A model generated the notes under the pieces. That model ran no database searches. It was given only the letters and a program-made list of their open reading frames with translations, and had not been told where the DNA came from. A stretch of DNA of 64,000 bases, taken from the NCBI GenBank assembly GCA_037783545.1, contig JBBELK010000213.1, positions 1,612,001-1,676,000 on the forward strand, read 5' to 3'. Position numbers and translations under genes: made by a program. The DNA is from Henricia sp. BOLD:AAB3569. Lineage: Eukaryota > Echinodermata > Asteroidea > Spinulosida > Echinasteridae. Position 1 is the stretch's first letter. Every line of letters starts with the position of its first letter. Shown piece by piece: positions 11,901 through 25,700 of this stretch.

Positions 11901-12279
11901 ACTTTTGTTTTGTCGAGTAAAATATTGTTCTTCAGTAAACGTTTAAAATAACGCAAACCTGTTAAGCATTCGTCTACGACCATACCACATTGAATACACC
12001 GGTTCCCGTCTGATCACCGCAGTTAAGCAACGTTGGGCTCGGTCAGTACTTCGGTGGGAGACCACCTGGGAATACCGAGTGTCGTAGGCACTTTTGTTTT
12101 TTCGAGTAAAATATTGTTCTTCAGTAAACGTTTAAAATTACGCAAACCTGTTAAGCATTCGTCTACGACAATACCACATTGAATACACCGGTTCCCGTCT
12201 GATCACCGCAGTTAAGCAACGTTGGGCTCGGTCAGTACTTCGGTGGGAGACCACCTGGGAATACTGAGTGTCGTAGGCA
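8957..12279 (+). rRNA. 5S gene block 3 (18 copies), duplicate of 2.4-5.7 kb
   Basis: Genes start at 8957, 9146, 9335, 9521, 9710, 9899, 10088, 10277, 10466, 10655, 10844, 11030, 11216, 11405, 11594, 11783, 11972 and 12161. From 9146 on, each start is 6594 bp after one in block 1 and shares its marks: G82A (CGATGGG) at 9335, C67A at 9521, GTCTGTTCACC at 10277, A45G at 11405, TTTTTTCGAG before 12161 with CGACAATACC inside it. Private changes include GAGTGAAATA near 10035 and GTTAATCA before 11216. Gene 8957 instead matches 671 (C6T, AACTTGTTAAGC). Confidence 0.97.
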
Positions 12280-12285
12280 CTTTTG
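9090..12285 (+). repeat. Segmental duplication, copy 2 (offset 6594 bp)
   Basis: This is the partner of the copy at about 2.5-5.7 kb. The units just left of it (8768, 8957) match 482 and 671 instead, with an offset of 8286 bp, so the partner changes here from the 0.4-1.1 kb region to the 2.5-5.7 kb region. That switch is a record of a second exchange. Confidence 0.8.
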
Positions 12286-12349
12286 TTTTGTCGAGTAAAA
12301 TATTGTTCTTCAGTAAACATTTAAAATTACGCAAACCTGTTAAGCATTC

Positions 12350-15300
12350 GTCTACGACCATACCACATTGAATACACCGGTTCCCGTCTGATCACCGCAG
12401 TTAAGCAACGTTGGGCTCGGTCATTACTTCGGTGGGAGACCACCTGGGAATACCGAGTGTCGTAGGAACTTTTGTTTTGTCGAGTAAAATATTGTTCTTC
12501 AGTAAACGTTTAAAATTACGCAAACCTGTTAAGCATTCGTCTACGACCATACCACATTGAATACACCGGTTCCCGTCTGATCACCGCAGTTAAGCAACGT
12601 TGGGCTCGGTCAGTACTTCGGTGGGAGACCACCTGGGAATACCGAGTGTCGTAGGAACTTTTGTTTTGTCGAGTAAAATATTGTTCTTCAGTAAACGTTT
12701 AAAAATACGCAAACCTGTTAAGCATTCGTCTACGACCATACCACATTGAATACACCGGTTCCCGTCTGATCACCGCAGTTAAGCAACGTTGGGCTCGGTC
12801 AGTACTTCGGTGGGAGACCACCTGGGAATACCGAGTGTCGTAGGCACTTTTGTTTTGTCGAGTAAAATATTGTTCTTCAGTAAACGTTTAACATTACGCA
12901 AACCTGTTAAGCATTCGTCTACGACCATACCACATTGAATACACCGGTTCCCGTCTGATCACCGCAGTTAAGCAACGTTGGGCTCGGTCAGTACTTCGGT
13001 GGGAGACCACCTGGGAATACCTAGTGTCGTAGGCACTTTTGTTCTGTCGAGTAAAATATTGTTCTTCAGTAAACGTCTCCAATTACGCAAACCTGTTAAG
13101 CATTCGTCTACGACCATACCACATTGAATACACCGGTTCCCGTCTGATCACCGCAGTTAAGCAACGTTGGGCTCGGTCAGTACTTCGGTGGGAGACCACC
13201 TGGGAATACCGAGTGTCGTAGGCACTTTTGTTTTGTGGAGTAAAATATTGTTCTTCAGTAAACGTTTAAAATTACGCAAACCTGTTAAGCATTCGTCTAC
13301 GACCATACTACATTGAATACACCGGTTCCCGTCTGATCACCGCAGTTAAGCAACGTTGGGCTCGGTCAGTACTTCGGTGGGAGACCACCTGGGAATACCG
13401 AGTGTCGTAGGCACTTTTGTTTTTAGTAAAATATTGTTCTTCAGTAAACGTTTAAAATTACGCAAACCTGTTAAGCATTCGTCTACGACCATACCACATT
13501 GAATACACCGGTTCCCGTCTGATCACCGCAGTTAAGCAACGTTGGGATCGGTCAGTACTTCGGTGGGAGACCACCTGGGAATACCGAGTGTCGTAGGCAC
13601 TTTTGTTTTGTCGAGTAAAATATTGTTCTTCAGTAAACGTTTAAAATTACGCAAACCTGTTAAGCATTCGTCTACGACCATACCACATTGAATACACCGG
13701 TTCCCGTCTGATCGCCGCAGTTAAGCAACGTTGGGCTCGGTCAGTACTTCGGTGGGAGACCACCTGGGAATACCTAGTGTCGTAGGCACTTTTGTTCTGT
13801 CGAGTAAAATATTGTTCTTCAGTAAACGTTTCCAATTACGCAAACCTGTTAAGCATTCGTCTACGACCATACCACATTGAATACACCGGTTCCCGTCTGA
13901 TCACCGCAGTTAAGCAACGTTGGGCTCGGTCAGTACTTCGGTGGGAGACCACCTGGGAATACCGAGTGTCGTAGGCACTTTTGTTTTTAGTAAAATATTG
14001 TTCTTTAGTAAACGTTTAAAATTACGCAAACCTGTTAAGCATTCGTCTACGACCATACCACATTGAATACACCGGTTCCCGTCTGATCACCGCAGTTAAG
14101 CAACGTTGGGCTCGGTCAGTACTTCGGTGGGAGACCACCTGGGAATACCGAGTGTCGTAGGCACTTTTGTTTTGTCGAGTAAAATATTGTTCTTCAGTAA
14201 ACGTTTAAAATTACGCAAACCTGTTAAGCATTCGTCTACGACCATACCACATTGAATACACCGGTTCCCGTCTGATCACCGCAGTTAAGCAACGTTGGGC
14301 TCGGTCAGTACTTCGGTGGGAGACCACCTGGGAATACCTAGTGTCGTAGGCACTTTTGTTTTGTCGAGTAAAATATTGTTCTTCAGTAAACGTTTCCAAT
14401 TACGCAAACCTGTTAAGCATTCGTCTACGACCATACCACATTGAATACACCGGTTCCCGTCTGATCACCGCAGTTAAGCAACGTTGGGCTCGATCAGTAC
14501 TTCGGTGGGAGACCACCTGGGAATACCGAGTGTCGTAGGCACTTTTGTTTTGTCGAGTAAAATATTGTTCTTCAGTAAACGTTTAAAATTACGCAAACCT
14601 GTTAAGCATTCGTCTACGACCATACCACATTGAATACACCGGTTCCCGTCTGATCACCGCAGTTAAGCAACGTTGGGCTCGGTCAGTACTTCGGTGGGAG
14701 ACCACCTGGGAATACCGAGTGTCGTAGGCACTTTTGTTTTGTCGAGTAAAATATTGTTCTTCAGTAAACGTTTAAAATTACGCAAACCTGTTAAGCATTC
14801 GTCTACGACAATACCACATTGAATACACCGGTTCCCGTCTGATCACCGCAGTTAAGCAACGTTGGGCTCGGTCAGTACTTCGGTGGGAGACCACCTGGGA
14901 ATACCGAGTGTCGTAGGCACTTTTGTTTTGTCGAGTAAAATTTTGTTCTTCAGTAAACGTTTAAAATTACGCAAACCTGTTAAGCATTCGTCTACGACCA
15001 TACCACATTGAATACACCGGTTCCCGTCTGATCACCGCAGTTAAGCAACGTTGGGCTCGGTCAGTACTTCGGTGGGAGACCACCTGGGAATACCGAGTGT
15101 CGTAGGCACTTTTGTTTTTAGTAAAATATTGTTCTTCAGTAAACGTTTAAAATTACGCAAACCTGTTAAGCATTCGTCTACGACCATACCACATTGAATA
15201 CACCGGTTCCCGTCTGATCACCGCAGTTAAGCAACGTTGGGCTCGGTCAGTACTTCGGTGGGAGACCACCTGGGAATACCGAGTGTCGTAGGCACTTTTG

Positions 15301-18300
15301 TTTTGTCGAGTAAAATATTGTTCTTCAGTAAACGTTTCCAATTACGCAAACCTGTTAAGCATTCGTCTACGACCATACCACATTGAATACACCGGTTCCC
15401 GTCTGATCACCGCAGTTAAGCAACGTTGGGCTCGGTCAGTACTTCGGTGGGAGACCACCTGGGAATACCGAGTGTCGTAGGCACTTTTGTTTTGTCGAGT
15501 AAAATATTGTTCTTCAGTAAACGTTTAAAATTACGCAAACCTGTTAAGCATTCGTCTACGACCATACCACATTGAATACACCGGTTCCCGTCTGATCACC
15601 GCAGTTAAGCAACGTTGGGCTCGGTCAGTACTTCGGTGGGAGACCACCTGGGAATACCGAGTGTCGTAGGCACTTTTGTTTTGTCGAGTAAAATATTGTT
15701 CTTCAGTAAACGTTTAAAAATACGCAAACCTGTTAAGCATTCGTCTACGACCATACCACATTGAATACACCGGTTCCCGTCTGATCACCGCAGTTAAGCA
15801 ACGTTGGGCTCGGTCAGTACTTCGGTGGGAGACCACCTGGGAATACCGAGTGTCGTAGGCACTTTTGTTTTGTCGAGTAAAATATTGTTCTTCAGTAAAC
15901 GTTTCCAATTACGCAAACCTGTTAAGCATTCGTCTACGACCATACCACATTGAATACACCGGTTCCCGTCTGATCACCGCAGTTAAGCAACGTTGGGCTC
16001 GGTCAGTACTTCGGTGGGAGACCACCTGGGAATACCGAGTGTCGTAGGCACTTTTGTTTTGTCGAGTAAAATATTGTTCTTCAGTAAACGTTTAAAAATA
16101 CGCAAACCTGTTAAGCATTCGTCTACGACCATACCACATTGAATACACCGGTTCCCGTCTGATCACCGCAGTTAAGCAACGTTGGGCTCGGTCAGTACTT
16201 CGGTGGGAGACCACCTGGGAATACCGAGTGTCGTAGGCACTTTTGTTTTGTCGAGTAAAATATTGTTCTTCAGTAAACGTTTAAAATTACGCAAACCTGT
16301 TAAGCATTCGTCTACGACCATACCACATTGAATACACCGGTTCCCGTCTGATCACCGCAGTTAAGCAACGTTGGGCTCGGTCAGTACTTCGGTGGGAGAC
16401 CACCTGGGAATACCGAGTGTCGTAGGCACTTTTGTTTTGTCGAGTAAAATATTGTTCTTCAGTAAACGTTTAAAATTACGCAAACCTGTTAAGCATTCGT
16501 CTACGACCATACCACATTGAATACACCGATTCCCGTCTGATCACCGCAGTTAAGCAACGTTGGGCTCGGTCAGTACTTCGGTGGGAGACCACCTGGGAAT
16601 ACCGAGTGTCGTAGGCACTTTTGTTTTTAGTAAAATATTGTTCTTCAGTAAACGTTTAAAATTACGCAAACCTGTTAAGCATTCGTCTACGACCATACCA
16701 CATTGAATACACCGGTTCCCGTCTGATCACCGCAGTTAAGCAACGTTGGGCTCGGTCAGTACTTCGGTGGGAGACCACCTGGGAATACCTAGTGTCGTAG
16801 GCACTTTTGTTTTGTCTAGTAAAATATTGTTCTTCAGTAAACGTTTCCAATTACGCAAACCTGTTAAGCATTCGTCTACGACCATACCACATTGAATACA
16901 CCGGTTCCCGTCTGATCACCGCAGTTAAGCAACGTTGGGCTCGGTCAGTACTTCGGTGGGAGACCACCTGGGAATACCGAGTGTCGTAGGCACTTTTGTT
17001 TTGTCGAGTAAAATATTGTTCTTCAGTAAACGTTTCCAATTACGCAAACCTGTTAAGCATTCGTCTACGACCATACCACATTGAATACACCGGTTCCCGT
17101 CTGATCACCGCAGTTAAGCAACGTTGGGCTCGGTCAGTACTTCGGTGGGAGACCACCTGGGAATACCGAGTGTCGTAGGCACTTTTGTTTTGTCGAGTAA
17201 AATATTGTTCTTCAGTAAACGTTTAAAAATACGCAAACCTGTTAAGCATTCGTCTACGACCATACCACATTGAATACACCGGTTCCCGTCTGATCACCGC
17301 AGTTAAGCAACGTTGGGCTCGGTCAGTACTTCGGTGGGAGACCACCTGGGAATACCGAGTGTCGTAGGCACTTTTGTTTTGTCGAGTAAAATATTGTTCT
17401 TCAGTAAACGTTTCCAATTACGCAAACCTGTTAAGCATTCGTCTACGACCATACCACATTGAATACACCGGTTCCCGTCTGATCACCGCAGTTAAGCAAC
17501 GTTGGGCTCGGTCAGTACTTCGGTGGGAGACCACCTGGGAATACCGAGTGTCGTAGGCACTTTTGTTTTGTCGAGTAAAATATTGTTCTTCAGTAAACGT
17601 TTAAAATTACGCAAACCTGTTAAGCATTCGTCTACGACCATACCACATTGAATACACCGGTTCCCATCTGATCACCGCAGTTAAGCAACGTTGGGCTCGG
17701 TCAGTACTTCGGTGGGAGACCACCTGGGAATACCGAGTGTCGTAGGCACTTTTGTTTTTAGTAAAATATTGTTCTTCAGTAAACGTTTAAAATTACGCAA
17801 ACCTGTTAAGCATTCGTCTACGACCATACCACATTGAATACACCGGTTCCCGTCTGATCACCGCAGTTAAGCAACGTTGGGCTCGGTCAGTACTTCGGTG
17901 GGAGACCACCTGGGAATACCGAGTGTCGTAGGCACTTTTGTTTTGTCGAGTAAAATATTGTTCTTCAGTAAACGTTTAAAATTACGCAAACCTGTTAAGC
18001 ATTCGTCTACGACCATACCACATTGAATACACCGGTTCCCGTCTGATCACCGCAGTTAAGCAACGTTGGGCTCGGTCAGTACTTCGGTGGGAGACCACCT
18101 GGGAATACCGAGTGTCGTAGGCACTTTTGTTTTGTCGAGTAAAATATTGTTCTTCAGTAAACGTTTAAAATTACGCAAACCTGTTAAGCATTCGTCTACG
18201 ACCATACCACATTGAATACACCGATTCCCGTCTGATCACCGCAGTTAAGCAACGTTGGGCTCGGTCAGTACTTCGGTGGGAGACCACCTGGGAATACCGA

Positions 18301-21300
18301 GTGTCGTAGGCACTTTTGTTTTTAGTAAAATATTGTTCTTCAGTAAACGTTTAAAATTACGCAAACCTGTTAAGCATTCGTCTACGACCATACCACATTG
18401 AATACACCGGTTCCCGTCTGATCACCGCAGTTAAGCAACGTTGGGCTCGGTCAGTACTTCGGTGGGAGACCACCTGGGAATACCTAGTGTCGTAGGCACT
18501 TTTGTTTTGTCGAGTAAAATATTGTTCTTCAGTAAACGTTTAAAAATACGCAAACCTGTTAAGCATTCGTCTACGACCATACCACATTGAATACACCGGT
18601 TCCCGTCTGATCACCGCAGTTAAGCAACGTTGGGCTCGGTCAGTACTTCGGTGGGAGACCACCTGGGAATACCGAGTGTCGTAGGCACTTTTGTTTTGTC
18701 GAGTAAAATATTGTTCTTCAGTAAACGTTTCCAATTACGCAAACCTGTTAAGCATTCGTCTACGACCATACCACATTGAATACACCGGTTCCCGTCTGAT
18801 CACCGCAGTTAAGCAACGTTGGGCTCGGTCAGTACTTCGGTGGGAGACCACCTGGGAATACCGAGTGTCGTAGGCACTTTTGTTTTGTCGAGTAAAATAT
18901 TGTTCTTCAGTAAACGTTTAAAAATACGCAAACCTGTTAAGCATTCGTCTACGACCATACCACATTGAATACACCGGTTCCCGTCTGATCACCGCAGTTA
19001 AGCAACGTTGGGCTCGGTCAGTACTTCGGTGGGAGACCACCTGGGAATACCGAGTGTCGTAGGCACTTTTGTTTTGTCGAGTAAAATATTGTTCTTCAGT
19101 AAACGTTTAAAATTACGCAAACCTGTTAAGCATTCGTCTACGACCATACCACATTGAATACACCGGTTCCCGTCTGATCACCGCAGTTAAGCAACGTTGG
19201 GCTCGGTCAGTACTTCGGTGGGAGACCACCTGGGAATATCTAGTGTCGTAGGCACTTTTGTTTTGTCGAGTAAAATATTGTTCTTCAGTAAACGTTTCCA
19301 ATTACGCAAACCTGTTAAGCATTCGTCTACTACCATACCACATTGAATACACCGGTTCCCGTCTGATCACCGCAGTTAAGCAACGTTGGGCTCGGTCAGT
19401 ACTTCGGTGGGAGACCACCTGGGAATACCGAGTGTCGTAGGCACTTTTGTTTTTAGTAAAATATTGTTCTTCAGTAAACGTTTAAAATTACGCAAACCTG
19501 TTAAGCATTCGTCTACGACCATACCACATTGAATACACCGGTTCCCGTCTGATCACCGCAGTTAAGCAACGTTGGGATCGGTCAGTACTTCGGTGGGAGA
19601 CCACCTGGGAATACCGAGTGTCGTAGGCACTTTTGTTTTGTCGAGTAAAATATTGTTCTTCAGTAAACGTTTAAAATTACGCAAACCTGTTAAGCATTCG
19701 TCTACGACCATACCACATTGAATACACCGGTTCCCGTCTGATCGCCGCAGTTAAGCAACGTTGGGCTCGGTCAGTACTTCGGTGGGAGACCACCTGGGAA
19801 TACCTAGTGTCGTAGGCACTTTTGTTCTGTCGAGTAAAATATTGTTCTTCAGTAAACGTTTCCAATTACGCAAACCTGTTAAGCATTCGTCTTCGACCAT
19901 ACCACATTGAATACACCGGTTCCCGTCTGATCACCGCAGTTAAGCAACGTTGGGCTCGGTCAGTACTTCGGTGGGAGACCACCTGGGAATACCGAGTGTC
20001 GTAGGCACTTTTGTTTTGTCGAGTAAAATATTGTTCTTCAGTAAACGTTTAAAATTACGCAAACCTGTTAAGCATTCGTCTACGACCATACTACATTGAA
20101 TACACCGGTTCCCGTCTGATCACCGCAGTTAAGCAACGTTGGGCTCGGTCAGTACTTCGGTGGGAGACCACCTGGGAATACCGAGTGTCGTAGGCACTTT
20201 TGTTTTTAGTAAAATATTGTTCTTCAGTAAACGTTTAAAATTACGCAAACCTGTTAAGCATTCGTCTACGACCATACCACGTTGAATACACCGGTTCCCG
20301 TCTGATCACCGCAGTTAAGCAACGTTGGGCTCGGTCAGTACTTCGGTGGGAGACCACCTGGGAATACCGAGTGTCGTAGGCACTTTTGTTTTGTCGAGTA
20401 AAATATTGTTCTTCAGTAAACGTTTAAAATTACGCAAACCTGTTAAGCATTCGTCTACGACCATACCACATTGAATACACCGGTTCCCGTCTGATCACCG
20501 CAGTTAAGCAACGTTGGGCTCGGTCAGTACTTCGGTGGGAGACCACCTGGGAATACCGAGTGTCGTAGGCACTTTTGTTTTTAGTAAAATATTGTTCTTC
20601 AGTAAACGATTAAAATTACGCAAACCTGTTAAGCATTCGTCTACGACCATACCACATTGAATACACCGGTTCCCGTCTGATCACCGCAGTTAAGCAACGT
20701 TGGGCTCGGTCAGTACTTCGGTGGGAGACCACCTGGGAATACCGAGTGTCGTAGGCACTTTTGTTTTGTCGAGTAAAATATTTTTCTTCAGTAAACGTTT
20801 AAAATTACGCAAACCTGTTAAGCATTCGTCTACGACCATACCACATTGAATACACCGGTTCCCGTCTGATCACCGCAGTTAAGCAACGTTGGGCTCGGTC
20901 AGTACTTCGGTGGGAGACCACCTGGGAATACCTAGTGTCGTAGGTACTTTTGTTTTGTCGAGTAAAATATTGTTCTTCAGTAAACGTTTCCAATTACGCA
21001 AACCTGTTAAGCATTCGTCTACGACCATACCACATTGAATACACCGGTTCCCGTCTGATCACCGCAGTTAAGCAACGTTGGGCTCGGTCAGTACTTCGGT
21101 GGGAGACCACCTGGGAATACCGAGTGTCGTAGGCACTTTTGTTTTTAGTAAAATATTGTTCTTCAGTAAACGTTTAACATTACGCAAACCTGTTAAGCAT
21201 TCGTCTACGACCATACCACATTGAATACACCGGTTCCCGTCTGATCACCGCAGTTAAGCAACGTTGGGCTCGGTCAGTACTTCGGTGGGAGACCACCTGG

Positions 21301-22632
21301 GAATACCGAGTGTCGTAGGCACTTTTGTTTTTAGTAAAATATTGTTCTTCAGTAAACGTTTAAAATTACGCAAACCTGTTAAGCATTCGTCTACGACCAT
21401 ACCACATTGAATACACCGGTTCCCGTCTGATCACCGCAGTTAAGCAACGTTGGGCTCGGTCAGTACTTCGCTGGGAGACCACCTGGGAATACCGAGTGTC
21501 GTAGCCACTTTTGTTTTGTCGAGTAAAATATTGTTCTTCAGTAAACGTTTAAAATTACGCAAACCTGTTAAGCATTCGTCTACGACCATACCACATTGAA
21601 TACACCGGTTCCCGTCTGATCACCGCAGTTAAGCAACGTTGGGCTCGGTCAGTACTTCGGTGGGAGACCACCTGGGAATACCGAGTGTCGTAGGCACTTT
21701 TGTTTTGTCGAGTAAAATATTGTTCTTCAGTAAACGTTTAACATTACGCAAACCTGTTAAGCATTCGTCTACGACCATACCACATTGAATACACCGGTTC
21801 CCGTCTGATCACCGCAGTTAAGCAACGTTGGGCTCGGTCAGTACTTCGGTGGGAGACCACCTGGGAATACCGAGTGTCGTAGGCACTTTTGTTTTTAGTA
21901 AAATATTGTTCTTCAGTAAACGTTTAAAATTACGCAAACCTGTTAAGCATTCGTCTACGACCATACCACATTGAATACACCGGTTCCCGTCTGATCACCG
22001 CAGTTAAGCAACGTTGGGCTCGGTCAGTACTTCGGTGGGAGACCACCTGGGAATACCGAGTGTCGTAGGCACTTTTGTTTTGTCGAGTAAAATATTGTTC
22101 TTCAGTAAACGTTTAACATTACGCAAACCTGTTAAGCATTCGTCTACGACCATACCACATTGAATACACCGGTTCCCGTCTGATCACCGCAGTTAAGCAA
22201 CGTTGGGCTCGGTCAGTACTTCGGTGGGAGACCACCTGGGAATACCGAGTGTCGTAGGCACTTTTGTTTTTAGTAAAATATTGTTCTTCAGTAAACGTTT
22301 AAAATTACGCAAACCTGTTAAGCATTCGTCTACGACCATACCACATTGAATACACCGGTTCCCGTCTGATCACCGCAGTTAAGCAACGTTGGGCTCGGTC
22401 AGTACTTCGGTGGGAGACCACCTGGGAATACCGAGTGTCGTAGGCACTTTTGTTTTTAGTAAAATATTGTTCTTCAGTAAACGTTTAAAATTACGCAAAC
22501 CTGTTAAGCATTCGTCTACGACCATACCACATTGAATACACCGGTTCCCGTCTGATCACCGCAGTTAAGCAACGTTGGGCTCGGTCAGTACTTCGGTGGG
22601 AGACCACCTGGGAATACCTAGTGTCGTAGGCA
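12350..22632 (+). rRNA. 5S gene block 4 (55 copies)
   Basis: Genes start at 12350, 12539, 12728, 12917, 13106, 13295, 13481, 13670, 13859, 14045, 14234, 14423, 14612, 14801, 14990, 15176, 15365, 15554, 15743, 15932, 16121, 16310, 16499, 16685, 16874, 17063, 17252, 17441, 17630, 17816, 18005, 18194, 18380, 18569, 18758, 18947, 19136, 19325, 19511, 19700, 19889, 20078, 20264, 20453, 20639, 20828, 21017, 21203, 21389, 21578, 21767, 21953, 22142, 22328 and 22514. A linked set, A45G with G106T and then a TTCTGTCG spacer, marks 13670 and 19700. A TTTAAAAATA element precedes 12728, 15743, 16121, 17252, 18569 and 18947. No gap or foreign DNA is seen. Confidence 0.97.
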
Positions 22633-22702
22633 CTTTTGTTTTGTCGAGTAAAATATTGTTCTTCAGTAAACGTTTCCAATTACGCAAACCTGTTAAGCAT
22701 TC

Positions 22703-25700
22703 GTCTACGACCATACCACATTGAATACACCGGTTCCCGTCTGATCACCGCAGTTAAGCAACGTTGGGCTCGGTCAGTACTTCGGTGGGAGACCACCTGG
22801 GAATATCTAGTGTCGTAGGCACTTTTGTTTTGTCGAGTAAAATATTGTTCTTCAGTAAACGTTTCCAATTACGCAAACCTGTTAAGCATTCGTCTACGAC
22901 CATACCACATTGAATACACCGGTTCCCGTCTGATCACCGCAGTTAAGCAACGTTGGGCTCGGTCAGTACTTCGGTGGGAGACCACCTGGGAATACCGAGT
23001 GTCGTAGGCACTTTTGTTTTGTCGAGTAAAATATTGTTCTTCAGTAAACGTTTAAAATTAAGCAAACCTGTTAAGCATTCGTCTACGACCATACCACATT
23101 GAATACACCGGTTCCCGTCTGATCACCGCAGTTAAGCAACGTTGGGCTCGGTCAGTACTTCGGTGGGAGACCACCTGGGAATACCGAGTGTCGTAGGCAC
23201 TTTTGTTTTGTCGAGTAAAATATTGTTCTTCAGTAAACGTTTAAAATTACGCAAACCTGTTAAGCATTCGTCTACGACCATACCACATTGAATACACCGG
23301 TTCCCGTCTGATCGCCGCAGTTAAGCAACGTTGGGCTCGGTCAGTACTTCGGTGGGAGACCACCTGGGAATACCTAGTGTCGTAGGCACTTTTGTTCTGT
23401 CGAGTAAAATATTGTTCTTCAGTAAACGTTTCCAATTACGCAAACCTGTTAAGCATTCGTCTACGACCATACCACATTGAATACACCGGTTCCCGTCTGA
23501 TCACCGCAGTTAAGCAACGTTGGGCTCGGTCAGTACTTCGGTGGGAGACCACCTGGGAATACCGAGTGTCGTAGGCACTTTTGTTTTGTCGAGTAAAATA
23601 TTGTTCTTCAGTAAACGTTTCCAATTACGCAAACCTGTTAAGCATTCGTCTACGACCATACCACATTGAATACACCGGTTCCCGTCTGATCACCGCAGTT
23701 AAGCAACGTTGGGCTCGGTCAGTACTTCGGTGGGAGACCACCTGGGAATACCGAGTGTCGTAGGCACTTTTGTTTTGTCGAGTAAAATATTGTTCTTCAG
23801 TAAACGTTTAAAATTACGCAAACCTGTTAAGCATTCGTCTACGACCATACCACATTGAATACACAGGTTCCCGTCTGATCACCGCAGTTAAGCAACGTTG
23901 GGCTCGGTCAGTACTTCGGTGGGAGACCACCTGGGAATACCGAGTGTCGTAGGCACTTTTGTTTTGTCGAGTAAAATATTGTTCTTCAGTAAACGTTTAA
24001 AATTACGCAAACCTGTTAAGCATTCGTCTACGACAATACCACATTGAATACACCGGTTCCCGTCTGATCACCGCAGTTAAGCAACGTTGGGCTCGGTCAG
24101 TACTTCGGTGGGAGACCACCTGGGAATACCGAGTGTCGTAGGCACTTTTGTTTTGTCGAGTAAAATATTGTTCTTCAGTAAACGTTTAAAATTACGCAAA
24201 CCTGTTAAGCATTCGTCTACGACCATACCACATTGAATACACCGGTTCCCGTCTGATCACCGCAGTTAAGCAACGTTGGGCTCGGTCAGTACTTCGGTGG
24301 GAGACCACCTGGGAATACCGAGTGTCGTAGGCACTTTTGTTTTTAGTAAAATATTGTTCTTCAGTAAACGTTTAAAATTACGCAAACCTGTTAAGCATTC
24401 GTCTACGACCATACCACATTGAATACACCGGTTCCCGTCTGATCACCGCAGTTAAGCAACATTGGGCTCGGTCAGTACTTCGGTGGGAGATCACCTGGGA
24501 ATACCGAGTGTCGTAGGCACTTTTGTTTTGTCGAGTAAAATATTGTTCTTCAGTAAACGTTTAAAATTACGCAAACCTGTTAAGCATTCGTCTACGACCA
24601 TACCACATTGAATACACCGGTTCCCGTCTGATCACCGCAGTTAAGCAACATTGGGCTCGGTCAGTACTTCGGTGGGAGACCACCTGGGAATACCTAGTGT
24701 CGTAGGCACTTTTGTTCTGTCGAGTAAAATATTGTTCTTCAGTAAACGTTTCCAATTACGCAAACCTGTTAAGCATTCGTCTACGACCATACCACATTGA
24801 ATACACCGGTTCCCGTCTGATCACCGCAGTTAAGCAACGTTGGGCTCGGTCAGTACTTCGGTGGGAGACCACCTGGGAATACCGAGTGTCGTAGGCACTT
24901 TTGTTTTGTCGAGTAAAATATTGTTCTTCAGTAAACGTTTCCAATTACGCAAACCTGTTAAGCATTCGTCTACGACCATACCACATTGAATACACCGGTT
25001 CCCGTCTGATCACCGCAGTTAAGCAACGTTGGGCTCGGTCAGTACTTCGGTGGGAGACCACCTGGGAATACCGAGTGTCGTAGGCACTTTTGTTTTGTCG
25101 AGTAAAATATTGTTCTTCAGTAAACGTTTAAAATTACGCAAACCTGTTAAGCATTCGTCTACGACCATACCACATTGAATACACAGGTTCCCGTCTGATC
25201 ACCGCAGTTAAGCAACGTTGGGCTCGGTCAGTACTTCGGTGGGAGACCACCTGGGAATACCGAGTGTCGTAGGCACTTTTGTTTTGTCGAGTAAAATATT
25301 GTTCTTCAGTAAACGTTTAAAATTACGCAAACCTGTTAAGCATTCGTCTACGACAATACCACATTGAATACACCGGTTCCCGTCTGATCACCGCAGTTAA
25401 GCAACGTTGGGCTCGGTCAGTACTTCGGTGGGAGACCACCTGGGAATACCGAGTGTCGTAGGCACTTTTGTTTTGTCGAGTAAAATATTGTTCTTCAGTA
25501 AACGTTTAAAATTACGCAAACCTGTTAAGCATTCGTCTACGACCATACCACATTGAATACACCGGTTCCCGTCTGATCACCGCAGTTAAGCAACGTTGGG
25601 CTCGGTCAGTACTTCGGTGGGAGACCACCTGGGAATACCGAGTGTCGTAGGCACTTTTGTTTTTAGTAAAATATTGTTCTTCAGTAAACGTTTAAAATTA

